DNA of 64,000 nucleotides from Gracilimonas sp034520725. GTDB lineage: Bacteria; Bacteroidota; Rhodothermia; Balneolales; Balneolaceae. Numbering within the stretch: position 1 is the first letter of the stretch; each line of letters opens with the position of its first letter. The notes below the pieces were generated by a model. That model was not told the origin of the DNA. It saw only the letters and a list, made by a program, of their open reading frames with translations, and ran no database searches. Below are positions 26,301-35,200 of this stretch, in pieces. The stretch spans positions 186,001 through 250,000 of the forward strand of contig JAXHNH010000025.1 of NCBI GenBank assembly GCA_034520725.1, given 5' to 3'. A program made the position numbers and the translations under genes.

Positions 26301-27506
26301 ATGAAAATTCACGAGTATCAAGCCAAAGAAATTCTTGAGAAATACAATGTAGCCATACCTGGCGGTATTGCTACAACGACTGTTGAGGAGACCGTTGAAG
26401 CCGCTAAAAAATTAAAGGAGAAGGGATCTTCACTATTTGTAGTGAAAGCTCAGATCCATGCCGGTGGGCGTGGTAAAGGCCGCACCAAAAAGAATAATGC
26501 AAAAGGGGTTGTCCTCTGCAAAACTATTGATGAGGTAAAAGAAGCCGCTGAAAATCTTTTAGGTGATGTACTCGTGACGGTTCAAACCGGAGAAGAAGGT
26601 CAGCTGGTTCAACGACTGTATGTAACGGACGGTGTTGATATAGAATCTGAATTCTATCTGGGTATTCTTCTTGACCGTGCGGTAAGCAAGAATGTGATCA
26701 TGGCCTCTACCGAAGGTGGAGTTGAGATAGAGAAAGTTGCCGAAGAAACTCCGGAAAAAATCGTTAAAGAGTGGGTTGAACCGGGAATGGATCTTCAGCC
26801 AAATCAGGCTCGCCGAATCGCATTTTCTCTGGGTCTTGAAGGAGAGGCTCTTAAAAATGGGATAAAAATAATTCACGCCCTTTATAATGCGTATCAGGAA
26901 ACAGACTCAAATATGTTTGAGATCAATCCACTTATTGTAACTCCTGATAACAAAGTGTTTGCCCTGGATGCAAAAGTAACTTTTGACGATAACGCACTGT
27001 ATCGCCACAAGGATCTTGCTGAACTCAAGGATGAGTCAGAAGAAAATTCACTCGAACTTGAAGCCCAAAAGTACAACCTTAATTACATAAAGCTAGACGG
27101 TAACGTGGGTTGTATGGTGAATGGTGCCGGACTTGCAATGGCGACCATGGACATCATTAAACTATCCGGCGGAGAGCCTGCCAACTTCCTTGATGTTGGT
27201 GGTGGAGCAAATGTTGACACCGTGAAGAATGGATTCCGCATCATCCTGGAAGACAAGAATGTTAAAGCGATCCTGATCAATATCTTTGGTGGTATTGTTC
27301 GTTGCGACCGTGTTGCTAATGGTGTGATCGAAGCCGTTAAAGATCCTGAGATCGCTGAAAAAGTGAAAAATGTACCAATTATTGTACGTCTTCAGGGAAC
27401 CAATGCAAAGGAAGCTAAAGAGATCATTGATAACAGTGACCTGAATGTGATCTCTGCTGTATTACTCAAAGAAGCTGCTGAAGAAGTATCTAAAGTGCTT
27501 GCTTGA
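26301..27506 (+). CDS. sucC: succinate--CoA ligase (ADP-forming) subunit beta
   Basis: A 401-residue ATP-grasp protein starting MKIHEYQAKEILEKYNVAIP. An in-frame GTC/ATG-containing extension upstream is rejected because this is the standard SucC start. The ATP-grasp core is visible (KAQIHAGGRGKGRTKKN), as is the CoA-ligase domain (GNVGCMVNGAGLAMATMDI, ANFLDVGGGANVDTV, NIFGGIVRCDRVANGV). It makes succinyl-CoA or ATP in the TCA cycle. The alpha subunit (sucD) is not adjacent. A strong terminator follows 39 bp after the stop, so it is probably monocistronic. Confidence 0.97.
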   Translation: MKIHEYQAKEILEKYNVAIPGGIATTTVEETVEAAKKLKEKGSSLFVVKAQIHAGGRGKGRTKKNNAKGVVLCKTIDEVKEAAENLLGDVLVTVQTGEEGQLVQRLYVTDGVDIESEFYLGILLDRAVSKNVIMASTEGGVEIEKVAEETPEKIVKEWVEPGMDLQPNQARRIAFSLGLEGEALKNGIKIIHALYNAYQETDSNMFEINPLIVTPDNKVFALDAKVTFDDNALYRHKDLAELKDESEENSLELEAQKYNLNYIKLDGNVGCMVNGAGLAMATMDIIKLSGGEPANFLDVGGGANVDTVKNGFRIILEDKNVKAILINIFGGIVRCDRVANGVIEAVKDPEIAEKVKNVPIIVRLQGTNAKEAKEIIDNSDLNVISAVLLKEAAEEVSKVLA

Positions 27507-27544
27507 AATAGCAGTGGATTACTTTAAAATAATTTAGTAATACT

Positions 27545-27577
27545 AAGCCTGATTTATAACTTGAATCAGGCTTTTTA
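27545..27577 (+). terminator. Rho-independent terminator of sucC
   Basis: AAGCCTGATT and AATCAGGCTT form a perfect 10-bp stem with a nine-base loop, followed directly by TTT and then ATAG. It lies 39 bp after the sucC stop. Confidence 0.85.
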
Positions 27578-27608
27578 TAGTACAATCAGTAATAAATCAC
27601 ATTACAGC

Positions 27609-27966
27609 ATGAAACCTTTTATTGAAATCTCGAACATCTAAGTGGACCGGAAGAATTAAACTACCAATTACCGATACAAGCAAAAGTTGTTCGAAAATCC
27701 GGAAAAGCGCCCCGATTACTTTATAGTTAAATTAGAAAAAGTATTGTTTGGATTGACAAAAATAAGGGTATAAATACAGAAGTAAATTATATTGTCATTG
27801 GTACTAAAAAGAAAAGCCAGACTGTTGCTAACGATATGAGAGATGTACTTCTTGCCATAGCTTATGTCAAAGACGAATCAGTTGTTGATGACCAAAAACT
27901 GGACTTTAAAAAAATCCTTTAGCAGACGTAAAGCATCGGCTAAAAAGAAATGGGATTATTCTAATT
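27609..27966 (+). pseudogene. remnant of an unidentified gene, frameshifted
   Basis: This 360-bp stretch after the sucC terminator has no long frame but gives recognisable protein-like text in pieces: KSGKAPRLLYS, then VWIDKNKGINTEVNYIVIGT, then KKKSQTVANDMRDVLLAIAY and KDESVVDDQKLDFKKIL, the last in one continuous frame. It therefore looks like one gene with at least two small frameshifts and a stop. I do not recognise the family. The end abuts the bshA stop on the other strand. Confidence 0.4.
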
Positions 27967-27968
27967 TT

Positions 27969-29105
27969 TTACACTTTCATTCTTTTACTGACCTTTTCGT
28001 AAAAATTCTCATACTGCTTTACTACTTCTTCCTGTTTAAAAGTCGCAGCATGTTTACGTGCATTTTTAGACATACGTTCATGCAGATCAGGATCACTCAG
28101 TATATTCACCCCGTAATTGGCCATGCATTCCACATCATCAAGATCGCAGAGATAACCTGTTTCTCCGTGAACGTTAACCTCCGGCAAACCACCAATATTG
28201 GAACTTATAACCGGTACACTGCAGCTCATAGCTTCAAGTGCGGCCAATCCAAATGTCTCTGACCCGGACGGGATCAAGAATAGATCGGCAATGGATAGCA
28301 CCTCTTCAACCTGATCCAGTTTTCCAAGAAAACGAACGTGATCACAGATGCCCAGATCACGACACTGCTGTTCAGCTTTTTGGCGATCAGGGCCATCACC
28401 TACCAACAGTAACTTAGATTCAATTCCCGATTCCAGAATTTTAGCAAAAACGGTGACGACTTCCGGTACGCGTTTAACCTTTCGGAAGTTGGAAACATGA
28501 ACCACTACTTTTTCGTCGTTGGGACAAATGGCTTTCTTAAAATGACTTTTGTTTGATTTTTGAAATCTATCCAGATCAATAAAATTCGGGATCACCTCAA
28601 TATCCTGTTCGATCTCAAAATGCTCATAGGTTTCGCGCTTCAGGTATTCGGATACAGCTGTCACACCGTCACTTTTATCAATGGAGAATTCGACCACATG
28701 CTTATAACTCGGATCCCGGCCAACCAGGGTGATATCCGTACCATGAAGCGTGGTTATGATTGGCACTGTTACTCCCCTTTCACACATGATTTGTTTTGCC
28801 AGATAAGCGCTGGTTGCATGAGGCAATGCATAATGGACGTGTAAAAGATCCAGGTCCTCATATTCGATCAGGTTTACCATCTGAGAAGCAAGGGCCAGGG
28901 CATAAGGCGGATAATCAAAAAGTGGGTAAGAATTTATCGATACCTCATGATATGTGATACCGGTTTCAAGCGTATCCAGGCGGGCAGGACGGGAATAGCT
29001 CATCATGTGAATGTTGTGACCGTTTTTCGCCAGATTCTTTGCCAATTCTGTTGCAACCACCCCACTCCCACCAAATGTGGGATAACATGCTATACCTATA
29101 TTCAT
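27969..29105 (-). CDS. bshA: N-acetyl-alpha-D-glucosaminyl L-malate synthase (bacillithiol synthesis)
   Basis: A 378-residue GT4 enzyme beginning MNIGIACYPTFGGSGVVATE, the diagnostic start of BshA. The GT4 signature is seen as SETFGLAALEAMSCSVPVISS, with the sugar-nucleotide loop VHVSNFRKVKRVPEVV. BshA transfers GlcNAc from UDP-GlcNAc to L-malate, the first step of bacillithiol synthesis, in the cytoplasm. bshB and bshC are not in the window. It appears monocistronic; the 211 bp to the divergent yebC gene carry no recognised promoter. The residual alternative is another GT4 transferase, but the N-terminal motif makes this unlikely. Confidence 0.92.
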   Translation of the reverse strand: MNIGIACYPTFGGSGVVATELAKNLAKNGHNIHMMSYSRPARLDTLETGITYHEVSINSYPLFDYPPYALALASQMVNLIEYEDLDLLHVHYALPHATSAYLAKQIMCERGVTVPIITTLHGTDITLVGRDPSYKHVVEFSIDKSDGVTAVSEYLKRETYEHFEIEQDIEVIPNFIDLDRFQKSNKSHFKKAICPNDEKVVVHVSNFRKVKRVPEVVTVFAKILESGIESKLLLVGDGPDRQKAEQQCRDLGICDHVRFLGKLDQVEEVLSIADLFLIPSGSETFGLAALEAMSCSVPVISSNIGGLPEVNVHGETGYLCDLDDVECMANYGVNILSDPDLHERMSKNARKHAATFKQEEVVKQYENFYEKVSKRMKV

Positions 29106-29316
29106 TTAATTTCTGCTGATATTTATGTTCATTTCAATTTAAAAATACTCAAAGTACTAATCCGATAAACATTGCAACACAAGGTTTAACAGATAGGTTT
29201 CAATGTGATCACCTTCTGTACGGCTGACGTAAAATTGTGCTATTTACTTTCTAATCCACTTAGTCTATTTGTATATTACACGGCTTGTAAAATGTAATTA
29301 ATTTATCCTACAAAAT

Positions 29317-30072
29317 ATGGCAGGACATTCGAAATGGGCGAACATTCGCCACAAAAAAGCTAAAGAAGACGCTAAGCGATCCAAGGTCTTCACCAAGCAC
29401 ATCAAGGAGATAACTGTTGCAGCCCGTGAAGGTGGCGGAGATCCTGATGGAAATCCTCGACTATCCTTAGCTATTGATAATGCCAAGGCTGATAATGTGC
29501 CAAAGGATAACATTGAACGTGCCATTAAGCGAGGTACCGGTGAAGATTCTGACGGTGCAGCTTACGAAGAAGCGACCTTTGAAGGTTACGGTCCCGGAGG
29601 TATTGCCTATTTCATTGAGGTTACTACAGACAATAATAATAGAACCGTAAGTGACATCCGCCATATTTTTACCAAACACGGAGGTAATATGGGAACCTCC
29701 GGTTCCGTTGGATACATGTTCGAACAAAAGGGAATGATCCAGGTATCATCAGACGGACTCAATGATGAGGAATTTATGCTTCAGGCTATTGACGCCGGCG
29801 CAGTGGATGTAGATACTGAAGACGAAATGTTCGTCGTTTATACCAGCAGAGAGGAATTATTTGATGTGAGGAACCGCCTTGAAGAAGCAGGCTTTAAGAT
29901 CGAGTCTGCAACCCTGATAAGAGAAGCAGTCACACAAACCAAGGTAGATGAAAGCACAGCGGAGTCGAACCTGAAGATGATGGATAAATTTGAAGAAAAT
30001 GATGATGTGAATAATGTATTCACTAACATGCTGATGGATGAGGAAACCCTTACCATCGCTGAAAACCTCTAG
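29317..30072 (+). CDS. yebC: YebC/PmpR family protein
   Basis: A 251-residue protein starting MAGHSKWANIRHKKAKEDAK, the hallmark of the YebC/PmpR family. The three-domain fold is reflected in the FEGYGPGGIAYFIEVTTDN segment and the acidic MDEETLTIAENL end. Members bind DNA or assist translation of proline-rich stretches; older annotations say transcriptional regulator. It lies four bases upstream of the Bat TPR gene, so it may head the Bat transcript, an arrangement worth noting because batA/batB are absent. Confidence 0.93.
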   Translation: MAGHSKWANIRHKKAKEDAKRSKVFTKHIKEITVAAREGGGDPDGNPRLSLAIDNAKADNVPKDNIERAIKRGTGEDSDGAAYEEATFEGYGPGGIAYFIEVTTDNNNRTVSDIRHIFTKHGGNMGTSGSVGYMFEQKGMIQVSSDGLNDEEFMLQAIDAGAVDVDTEDEMFVVYTSREELFDVRNRLEEAGFKIESATLIREAVTQTKVDESTAESNLKMMDKFEENDDVNNVFTNMLMDEETLTIAENL

Positions 30073-30076
30073 TCTC

Positions 30077-30718
30077 TTGAAACGAAACCTTGTTTACTTA
30101 ACACTTTTTATAGTTTTCGCGGCCTTCACAAACGATGATGCCCGACAGGCTAACTCTGCCTTTGAAGAGGGTAATTACGAAAAAGCAGAAGAACTTTTCA
30201 AAACTGCCATCGAGGCTTCACCAGATAATTACAAACTGTATTTCAACCTGGGGAATGCTCAGGCTAAACAAGGCAAGGTCGAAGAGGCCATTGAGTCATA
30301 TATGGAATTCCGGTCTCTGGCTGAAAATCCGCAAGATAAATCAATGGCCGAGTATAATATTGGGACCTTACTGGCTGAAGATCAAAAATGGAAACCTGCA
30401 GCCACTCATTTCAAAAATGCTCTTAAGTTGAATCCAACTGATCTTGATGCCAAACATAATTATGAAAGAGCTCTTGCTGAGATCCAGAATGAAGAGGATG
30501 AAGGCGGAGACGAGCAAAATCAGGAGAATCAACCCCCACCTGAACCAAGTGAATATGCTATTGCCATGAAAAATCAGGCTGAAAAACTCGTTGCTGAACA
30601 GCGATATCAGGATGCCTATAACCTTATGCAAAGAGCCCTGGAAGCAGACGATACGGTTCGGGCTTTTAACGATTTTATTGAACGCATTAGAAATGTATCA
30701 GAAATTAACTCAAACTGA
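30077..30718 (+). CDS. TPR protein, BatC-like
   Basis: A 213-residue protein that begins at a TTG four bases after yebC, giving an N-terminal membrane segment KRNLVYLTLFIVFAAF; an upstream in-frame ATG would overlap yebC by 35 bp and is not preferred. Two to three TPR units follow (ARQANSAFEEGNYEKAEELF, NYKLYFNLGNAQAKQGKVEE, ATHFKNALKLNPTDLDAKHN), and a central acidic, Gln-rich segment near residue 155. The order TPR-TPR-BatD-BatE on one strand matches the Bacteroidota Bat operon, in which BatC is the TPR partner. Function in aerotolerance or envelope assembly is by analogy only. Confidence 0.8.
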   Translation: MKRNLVYLTLFIVFAAFTNDDARQANSAFEEGNYEKAEELFKTAIEASPDNYKLYFNLGNAQAKQGKVEEAIESYMEFRSLAENPQDKSMAEYNIGTLLAEDQKWKPAATHFKNALKLNPTDLDAKHNYERALAEIQNEEDEGGDEQNQENQPPPEPSEYAIAMKNQAEKLVAEQRYQDAYNLMQRALEADDTVRAFNDFIERIRNVSEINSN

Positions 30719-30721
30719 CCT

Positions 30722-31243
30722 ATGAAACGATTACTACTGATATCATTTATGACATTATTAGCTGTTCCGGTTCTGGCTCAGTCAGCGGATCAATATTTTC
30801 ATAACGGAGCTCAGTTTTTCATTAATGCTGATCTGCAAACTTCCCTGAACTATGTTGAGGAAGGATTAGTGAACTATCCAAACGACCGCAAACTGAACGC
30901 TCTCTACGAAAAGCTGAAAGAAGAGCAAGAAAAACAACAGCAGCAACAGCAGCAAGAACAGCAGCAGCAGAACCAACAGAATCAGGAACAAGAACAGGAT
31001 CAACAACAAGATCAGCAAAACCAGCAACAGCAAGAGGATCAGGAACAACAGGAAAGTGAAGGTGAAAAACAGGGTGAGCAACAACCTCAGGAAGTAAATC
31101 CTGAAAACCTTCAATCGCAGCAGATAAGTAAGGAAGAAGCTGAAAAGATATTGAGGGCTTTAGCTCAAAAGGAAAAGGAACTGCTTAAAGAATTCAAAAA
31201 GAAAAAATCTACAGGATCGGCCAAGCATGAAAAGGATTGGTAG
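30722..31243 (+). CDS. exported Gln-rich TPR-like protein
   Basis: A 173-residue protein three bases after the BatC-like gene, with a signal peptide (SFMTLLAVPVLAQSADQY) and one TPR-like helix pair (FHNGAQFFINADLQTSLNYV). Residues ~65-130 are a low-complexity Gln/Glu tract (about half Gln), encoded by CAG/CAA repeats. It ends in KEEAEKILRALAQKEKELLK, a predicted charged helix. The overlap with the BatD gene start (17 bp) indicates tight coupling. Such linkers in Bat-type proteins are common; no enzymatic activity is suggested. Confidence 0.78.
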   Translation: MKRLLLISFMTLLAVPVLAQSADQYFHNGAQFFINADLQTSLNYVEEGLVNYPNDRKLNALYEKLKEEQEKQQQQQQQEQQQQNQQNQEQEQDQQQDQQNQQQQEDQEQQESEGEKQGEQQPQEVNPENLQSQQISKEEAEKILRALAQKEKELLKEFKKKKSTGSAKHEKDW

Positions 31244-32975
31244 ACTGAAACACTTCTTTTTCATACTGCTTTTATTTTGTGGCATCACCAGTCTGGCCTT
31301 AGCACAGGATATTAAGGTTGATGCCGAGCTTTCCGAAACCAATATCTATAACGGAGAACAGGTCAAACTGGAAGTCAGTGTCAGCGGTAATACCATGGGC
31401 TCGGTTCAGCAGCCTGAACTTCCTGAGATCAATGGCCTGAAATGGCTTCAGGGCAGTACTTCACGCGGTACTCAATACACCATCATAAACGGCAAACCAT
31501 CCGTTACCTATACCTTTGGTTATGTATTGATTGCACAGTCGCCCGGTGATTACACCCTGCCTCCCATCACCATAACCGTCGAAAATGACACTTACCAAAC
31601 AAAACCTATTTCCTTTACAGTTCTGGATCCGGCTTCACTCGAATCCGGTGATGCAGAAAGGGCCCCGGATATTTACGTAAGGATTGAGCCTGATACCGAC
31701 AACCCTGTAGTTGGCCAACAGGTGGTTGCCGATGTAGTACTTTACTTTAAAAACGGCGTGGAAGTCTCATCTTATCAACCCACACCGGGATGGAAAGCAG
31801 AGGGTTTCTGGAAAGAAGAACTAAACTATCCCCAACGAGCCCAAACTTCCTCAACCATCGTGAACGGTGTCCGGTATCAGAAGGCGAGACTTATTCAATA
31901 TGCCCTTTTCCCTACCAAATCAGGTGAACTGACTCTGAGTCCTTTTGAAATCACTGTTTCTGTTCGCTCAAGGCGCAGTTCTTCAGATCCATTTGGATTT
32001 GGATTGAATCAGGAACGAATGACCCTGCAATCTATCCCGGTTACACTTGATGTTGATAAACTACCTGAACTGGATAACGCAGAATTTATTGGAGCCGTTG
32101 GAAATTTTGATATAACCCGCTCTATCTCAACAACAGATGCCCTTGTAGGCGAAAGCATAGAGATCAGCACACAAATCTCAGGTAAAGGAAACGTTCCTTT
32201 GATCAATAAACCCGAATATGATCTCCCCGAAACACTGGAAAGATATAATCCTGAAGAAACTTCAAATGTTGAACGTAACAATCGTGAGATCACCGGAAGC
32301 AGAAATTTCAGAGATATTGTGATACCACGAAACGAAGGGAGTTATACCATTCCCGCTAAACGGGTGGCTTACTATGATCCCAATCGATCTGATTATGTGA
32401 TCATAACCCTGCCTGAATTAACATTTAATGTAGAACGTGACCCCAACGCACCATTACTCACCGAAAAAGATCTAAGGTTCAACGTAAAACCCATTACCGG
32501 ATTAGCTACCTGGAAGAGTCCGGCTGCTACCCCGCTATCTGAACGGACGTTAGTCTGGATCATGATCTTTTTCCCTATCATGTTGACTATTGGTGCCTAT
32601 GGTTTCAAAAAATATAATGACCGCATGCAAACCGATTCAGCTTTTGCCCGTTCGCGAAAGGCCTCGGATAAAGCTGAAAAAACACTTGAAGAAGCAGAAA
32701 GATCGACCGATATCAAAACCGGATATCACCTTATTGAAAAGGCTCTCACGCAATACATCACTGATAAACTGAATCTGCCACCGGCGGGTCTTTCCCATTC
32801 TGATCTGATTAATGCAGTAGATAAATTTTCTGACTCGGACCTAACCAATAGTCTCAAAAAACTCCTGGATAAGTGTGAAACCATAGCTTATGCGCCTAAT
32901 GCTACTCAAGAGACGCTAGCCTCTGATATCGAGAAAACCAGAGAGATCACCAAAAAAGTAGGTAAGCTCTCATGA
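31227..32975 (+). CDS. batD: BatD-like protein
   Basis: A 582-residue exported protein with a signal peptide ending near SLALAQ. Its N-terminal half contains repeated beta-sandwich segments (ELSETNIYNGEQVKLEVSVS, PVVGQQVVADVVLYFKNGVE, ALVGESIEISTQISGKGNVP), a transmembrane helix near residue 440 (LVWIMIFFPIMLTIGAYGF), and a cytoplasmic tail with a predicted helical domain. This is the usual plan of BatD, a component of the Bacteroidota aerotolerance (Bat) operon. Its start overlaps the preceding gene by 17 bp and its end overlaps batE by four bases. Confidence 0.9.
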   Translation: MKRIGRLKHFFFILLLFCGITSLALAQDIKVDAELSETNIYNGEQVKLEVSVSGNTMGSVQQPELPEINGLKWLQGSTSRGTQYTIINGKPSVTYTFGYVLIAQSPGDYTLPPITITVENDTYQTKPISFTVLDPASLESGDAERAPDIYVRIEPDTDNPVVGQQVVADVVLYFKNGVEVSSYQPTPGWKAEGFWKEELNYPQRAQTSSTIVNGVRYQKARLIQYALFPTKSGELTLSPFEITVSVRSRRSSSDPFGFGLNQERMTLQSIPVTLDVDKLPELDNAEFIGAVGNFDITRSISTTDALVGESIEISTQISGKGNVPLINKPEYDLPETLERYNPEETSNVERNNREITGSRNFRDIVIPRNEGSYTIPAKRVAYYDPNRSDYVIITLPELTFNVERDPNAPLLTEKDLRFNVKPITGLATWKSPAATPLSERTLVWIMIFFPIMLTIGAYGFKKYNDRMQTDSAFARSRKASDKAEKTLEEAERSTDIKTGYHLIEKALTQYITDKLNLPPAGLSHSDLINAVDKFSDSDLTNSLKKLLDKCETIAYAPNATQETLASDIEKTREITKKVGKLS

Positions 32976-33733
32976 ATATCAGATATCTGATTCTACTAAC
33001 CACTTTAATGGTTTTCAGTCAAAATATAATTGCGCAGCAAGGTGCTTTTGATGAAGCAAATACTTTGTTGGAGAGTGGAAGTCCGATGGAAGCCATGGCC
33101 GCGTATAGAAGTATAGAAAGCAATGGGACTGTCTCAGGGGCTCTTTACCTGAACATGGGCATCACGGCTATGCAACTTGATTCCCTGGGTCTATCAAAAT
33201 TTTATTTTTTGAAAGCGTCTGAATTTCCAACCACCCGGGAGCAGGCAGATGAAGCACTGGATTATGTCAATTCTCAATTCAGCCGGCAATCTGCCATCTT
33301 ACCGAAACTTCCATGGGATCGTGCTGTTGATTGGATCAACGATGAGTTAACAGCTTTTGGATTATTTTTGATCGGATTTCTTTTCACCATAGCCGGGTTA
33401 ACACTTTTATATCTTGGTTGGATAGAGAAGATCCCGCTCAGTAAAACTTTTTCAACTCAGCTTACCCTGATTATCCTTGGGTCTTCCCTGGCTTTACTGG
33501 CTTTTTATGCTGATTACGTGAACCAACGTTATGATGAAGCAGTTTTGGTATCATCTTCTCAGCGGGTTTTGGAGTCTCCGAATGAAGAAAGTTCTTTGGT
33601 AAGTATTGCCTACGAAGGCTACGATGTAACTGTGGATCATTGGGAAAGTGAAGATGCAGAAGGCTGGATCCATGTTCGTTTAGGTAACGGCCAGTATGGG
33701 TGGACCAAACCCGTCGGAATTAAAACTTTGTAG
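32972..33733 (+). CDS. batE: BatE-like TPR/SH3 protein
   Basis: A 253-residue protein beginning with a signal peptide (ILLTTLMVFSQNIIAQQ), followed by TPR-like helices, two membrane helices (LFLIGFLFTIAGLTLLYLG and LIILGSSLALLAFYADYV) and a C-terminal SH3-like domain (RVLESPNEESSLVSIAYEG and GWIHVRLGNGQYGWTKPVG). This matches BatE of the Bat operon. It overlaps batD by four bases (ATGA). The next gene, an M20 peptidase, begins 85 bp later. Confidence 0.87.
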   Translation: MNIRYLILLTTLMVFSQNIIAQQGAFDEANTLLESGSPMEAMAAYRSIESNGTVSGALYLNMGITAMQLDSLGLSKFYFLKASEFPTTREQADEALDYVNSQFSRQSAILPKLPWDRAVDWINDELTAFGLFLIGFLFTIAGLTLLYLGWIEKIPLSKTFSTQLTLIILGSSLALLAFYADYVNQRYDEAVLVSSSQRVLESPNEESSLVSIAYEGYDVTVDHWESEDAEGWIHVRLGNGQYGWTKPVGIKTL

Positions 33734-33818
33734 ACTGACTAATCCTCAGGACTACTCACGATTATTCTTTATTTTCAGAAAATTAGCTGAAAGAAAATTA
33801 TTAACACGTATCAGGACC

Positions 33819-35192
33819 ATGAGCAAAACTCAAGATTACATTGATCAACACATCGATCGTTTTTTAACTGAATTATTTGAACTGTTGCGCATACCAAGCA
33901 TAAGCACCGATTCTGATAAAAAAGGTGAGGTCGAAAAAGCGGCTCATTATCTCATCAATCAGCTGGAAGGTCTTGAATTAGATACGGTCAAAAAGTTTGA
34001 GACTCCCGGAAACCCTATTGTTTATGCTGAATTTTGCCCGCATGATGATAAGCCAACGGTTCTGATCTATGGTCACTACGATGTTCAACCGTCCGACCCG
34101 GATGAGTTATGGAATTCCCCGGCCTTCGAACCAACTGTGCGTGATGGCGATATATATGCCCGCGGTTCCAGTGACGACAAAGGGCAATCATACACTCACA
34201 TCAAAGCTGTTGAAGCTTTCAGAAAGACCGGCACTGAGTTACCTGTCAATGTGAAATTCATCTTGGAGGGTGAGGAAGAGATCGGTTCACCAAACCTGAT
34301 ACCATTCCTTGAAGAGCATAAAGACATGCTTGCCTGCGATATGGTGCTTATCTCTGATACCGCCATGTTTGCAGAAGATCAGCCATCCATTACTTACGGT
34401 TTGAGAGGCCTTGCCTACATGGAAGTGGAAGTGGTGGGACCAAACCGTGATCTACACTCCGGTGTGTATGGTGGAGCCGTTGAGAATCCATTAAATGTTC
34501 TGTGTGAGATGATAGCCAAGCTAAAAGACGAAGACGGAGTGATCCAGATACCGGGCTTCTACGATAAAGTGAAAGCACTGACCAAAGCTGACCGAGAAGC
34601 CTACAAACAACTTCCTTTTGATGAAGAGGAATATATGAAGTCACTTAAAATTGAGGCTGTACACGGTGAGAAAGGATACAGTACTTTGGAGAGATCTTCT
34701 GCCCGGCCAACACTGGATGTGAATGGGATCTGGGGCGGTTATACTAAAGAAGGGGCTAAAACCGTGTTGCCATCCAAAGCCAACGCCAAGATCAGTATGA
34801 GATTGGTACCTGATCAGGATCCTAAAGAGATCGCTGAGTTATTTACTAAACATTTTCAATCTCTGGCACCTGATACCGTAACGGTCAAAGTATCTGAACA
34901 TCATGGAGGACATCCATCGGTTACAGATCTGGATTTCTACGGACTTAAGGCTGGTGCACAAGCTTTTGAAGATATCTACAATAAAGAAGTCTTATTCTCT
35001 CGTGAAGGTGGTTCCATCCCTATCGTATCTGATTTTAAGCGGGTTCTTGGCGTCGAATCCATTTTGATGGGTTTTGGTCTAACCAGTGATGCCATACACT
35101 CACCGAATGAGAAGTTTGCGATCAAAGATTTCCACAGAGGTATTAAAACGTCAGCAAGATTCCTCGAGATTCTTCCTGAATACGCTAAATAA
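33819..35192 (+). CDS. M20 family dipeptidase
   Basis: A 457-residue metallopeptidase beginning MSKTQDYIDQHIDRFLTEL; a longer in-frame start inside batE is rejected. Zinc-binding and catalytic segments are clear: LIYGHYDVQPSDPDELW (His and Asp ligands), GRGSSDDKGQ as ARGSSDDKG with the bridging Asp, EGEEEIGSPNL with the catalytic Glu, and a C-terminal HSPNE. It cleaves dipeptides or short N-acylated peptides in the cytoplasm. It converges with the TolC-family gene, whose stop is nine bases away, and there is no clear terminator between them. Confidence 0.93.
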   Translation: MSKTQDYIDQHIDRFLTELFELLRIPSISTDSDKKGEVEKAAHYLINQLEGLELDTVKKFETPGNPIVYAEFCPHDDKPTVLIYGHYDVQPSDPDELWNSPAFEPTVRDGDIYARGSSDDKGQSYTHIKAVEAFRKTGTELPVNVKFILEGEEEIGSPNLIPFLEEHKDMLACDMVLISDTAMFAEDQPSITYGLRGLAYMEVEVVGPNRDLHSGVYGGAVENPLNVLCEMIAKLKDEDGVIQIPGFYDKVKALTKADREAYKQLPFDEEEYMKSLKIEAVHGEKGYSTLERSSARPTLDVNGIWGGYTKEGAKTVLPSKANAKISMRLVPDQDPKEIAELFTKHFQSLAPDTVTVKVSEHHGGHPSVTDLDFYGLKAGAQAFEDIYNKEVLFSREGGSIPIVSDFKRVLGVESILMGFGLTSDAIHSPNEKFAIKDFHRGIKTSARFLEILPEYAK

Positions 35193-35200
35193 GAACGTGA

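Noticed and set aside
30900..31114. Poly-Leu minus-strand frame in the Gln-rich TPR gene
   Set aside because: It is the antisense of a CAG/CAA repeat, so the Leu tract is an artefact.
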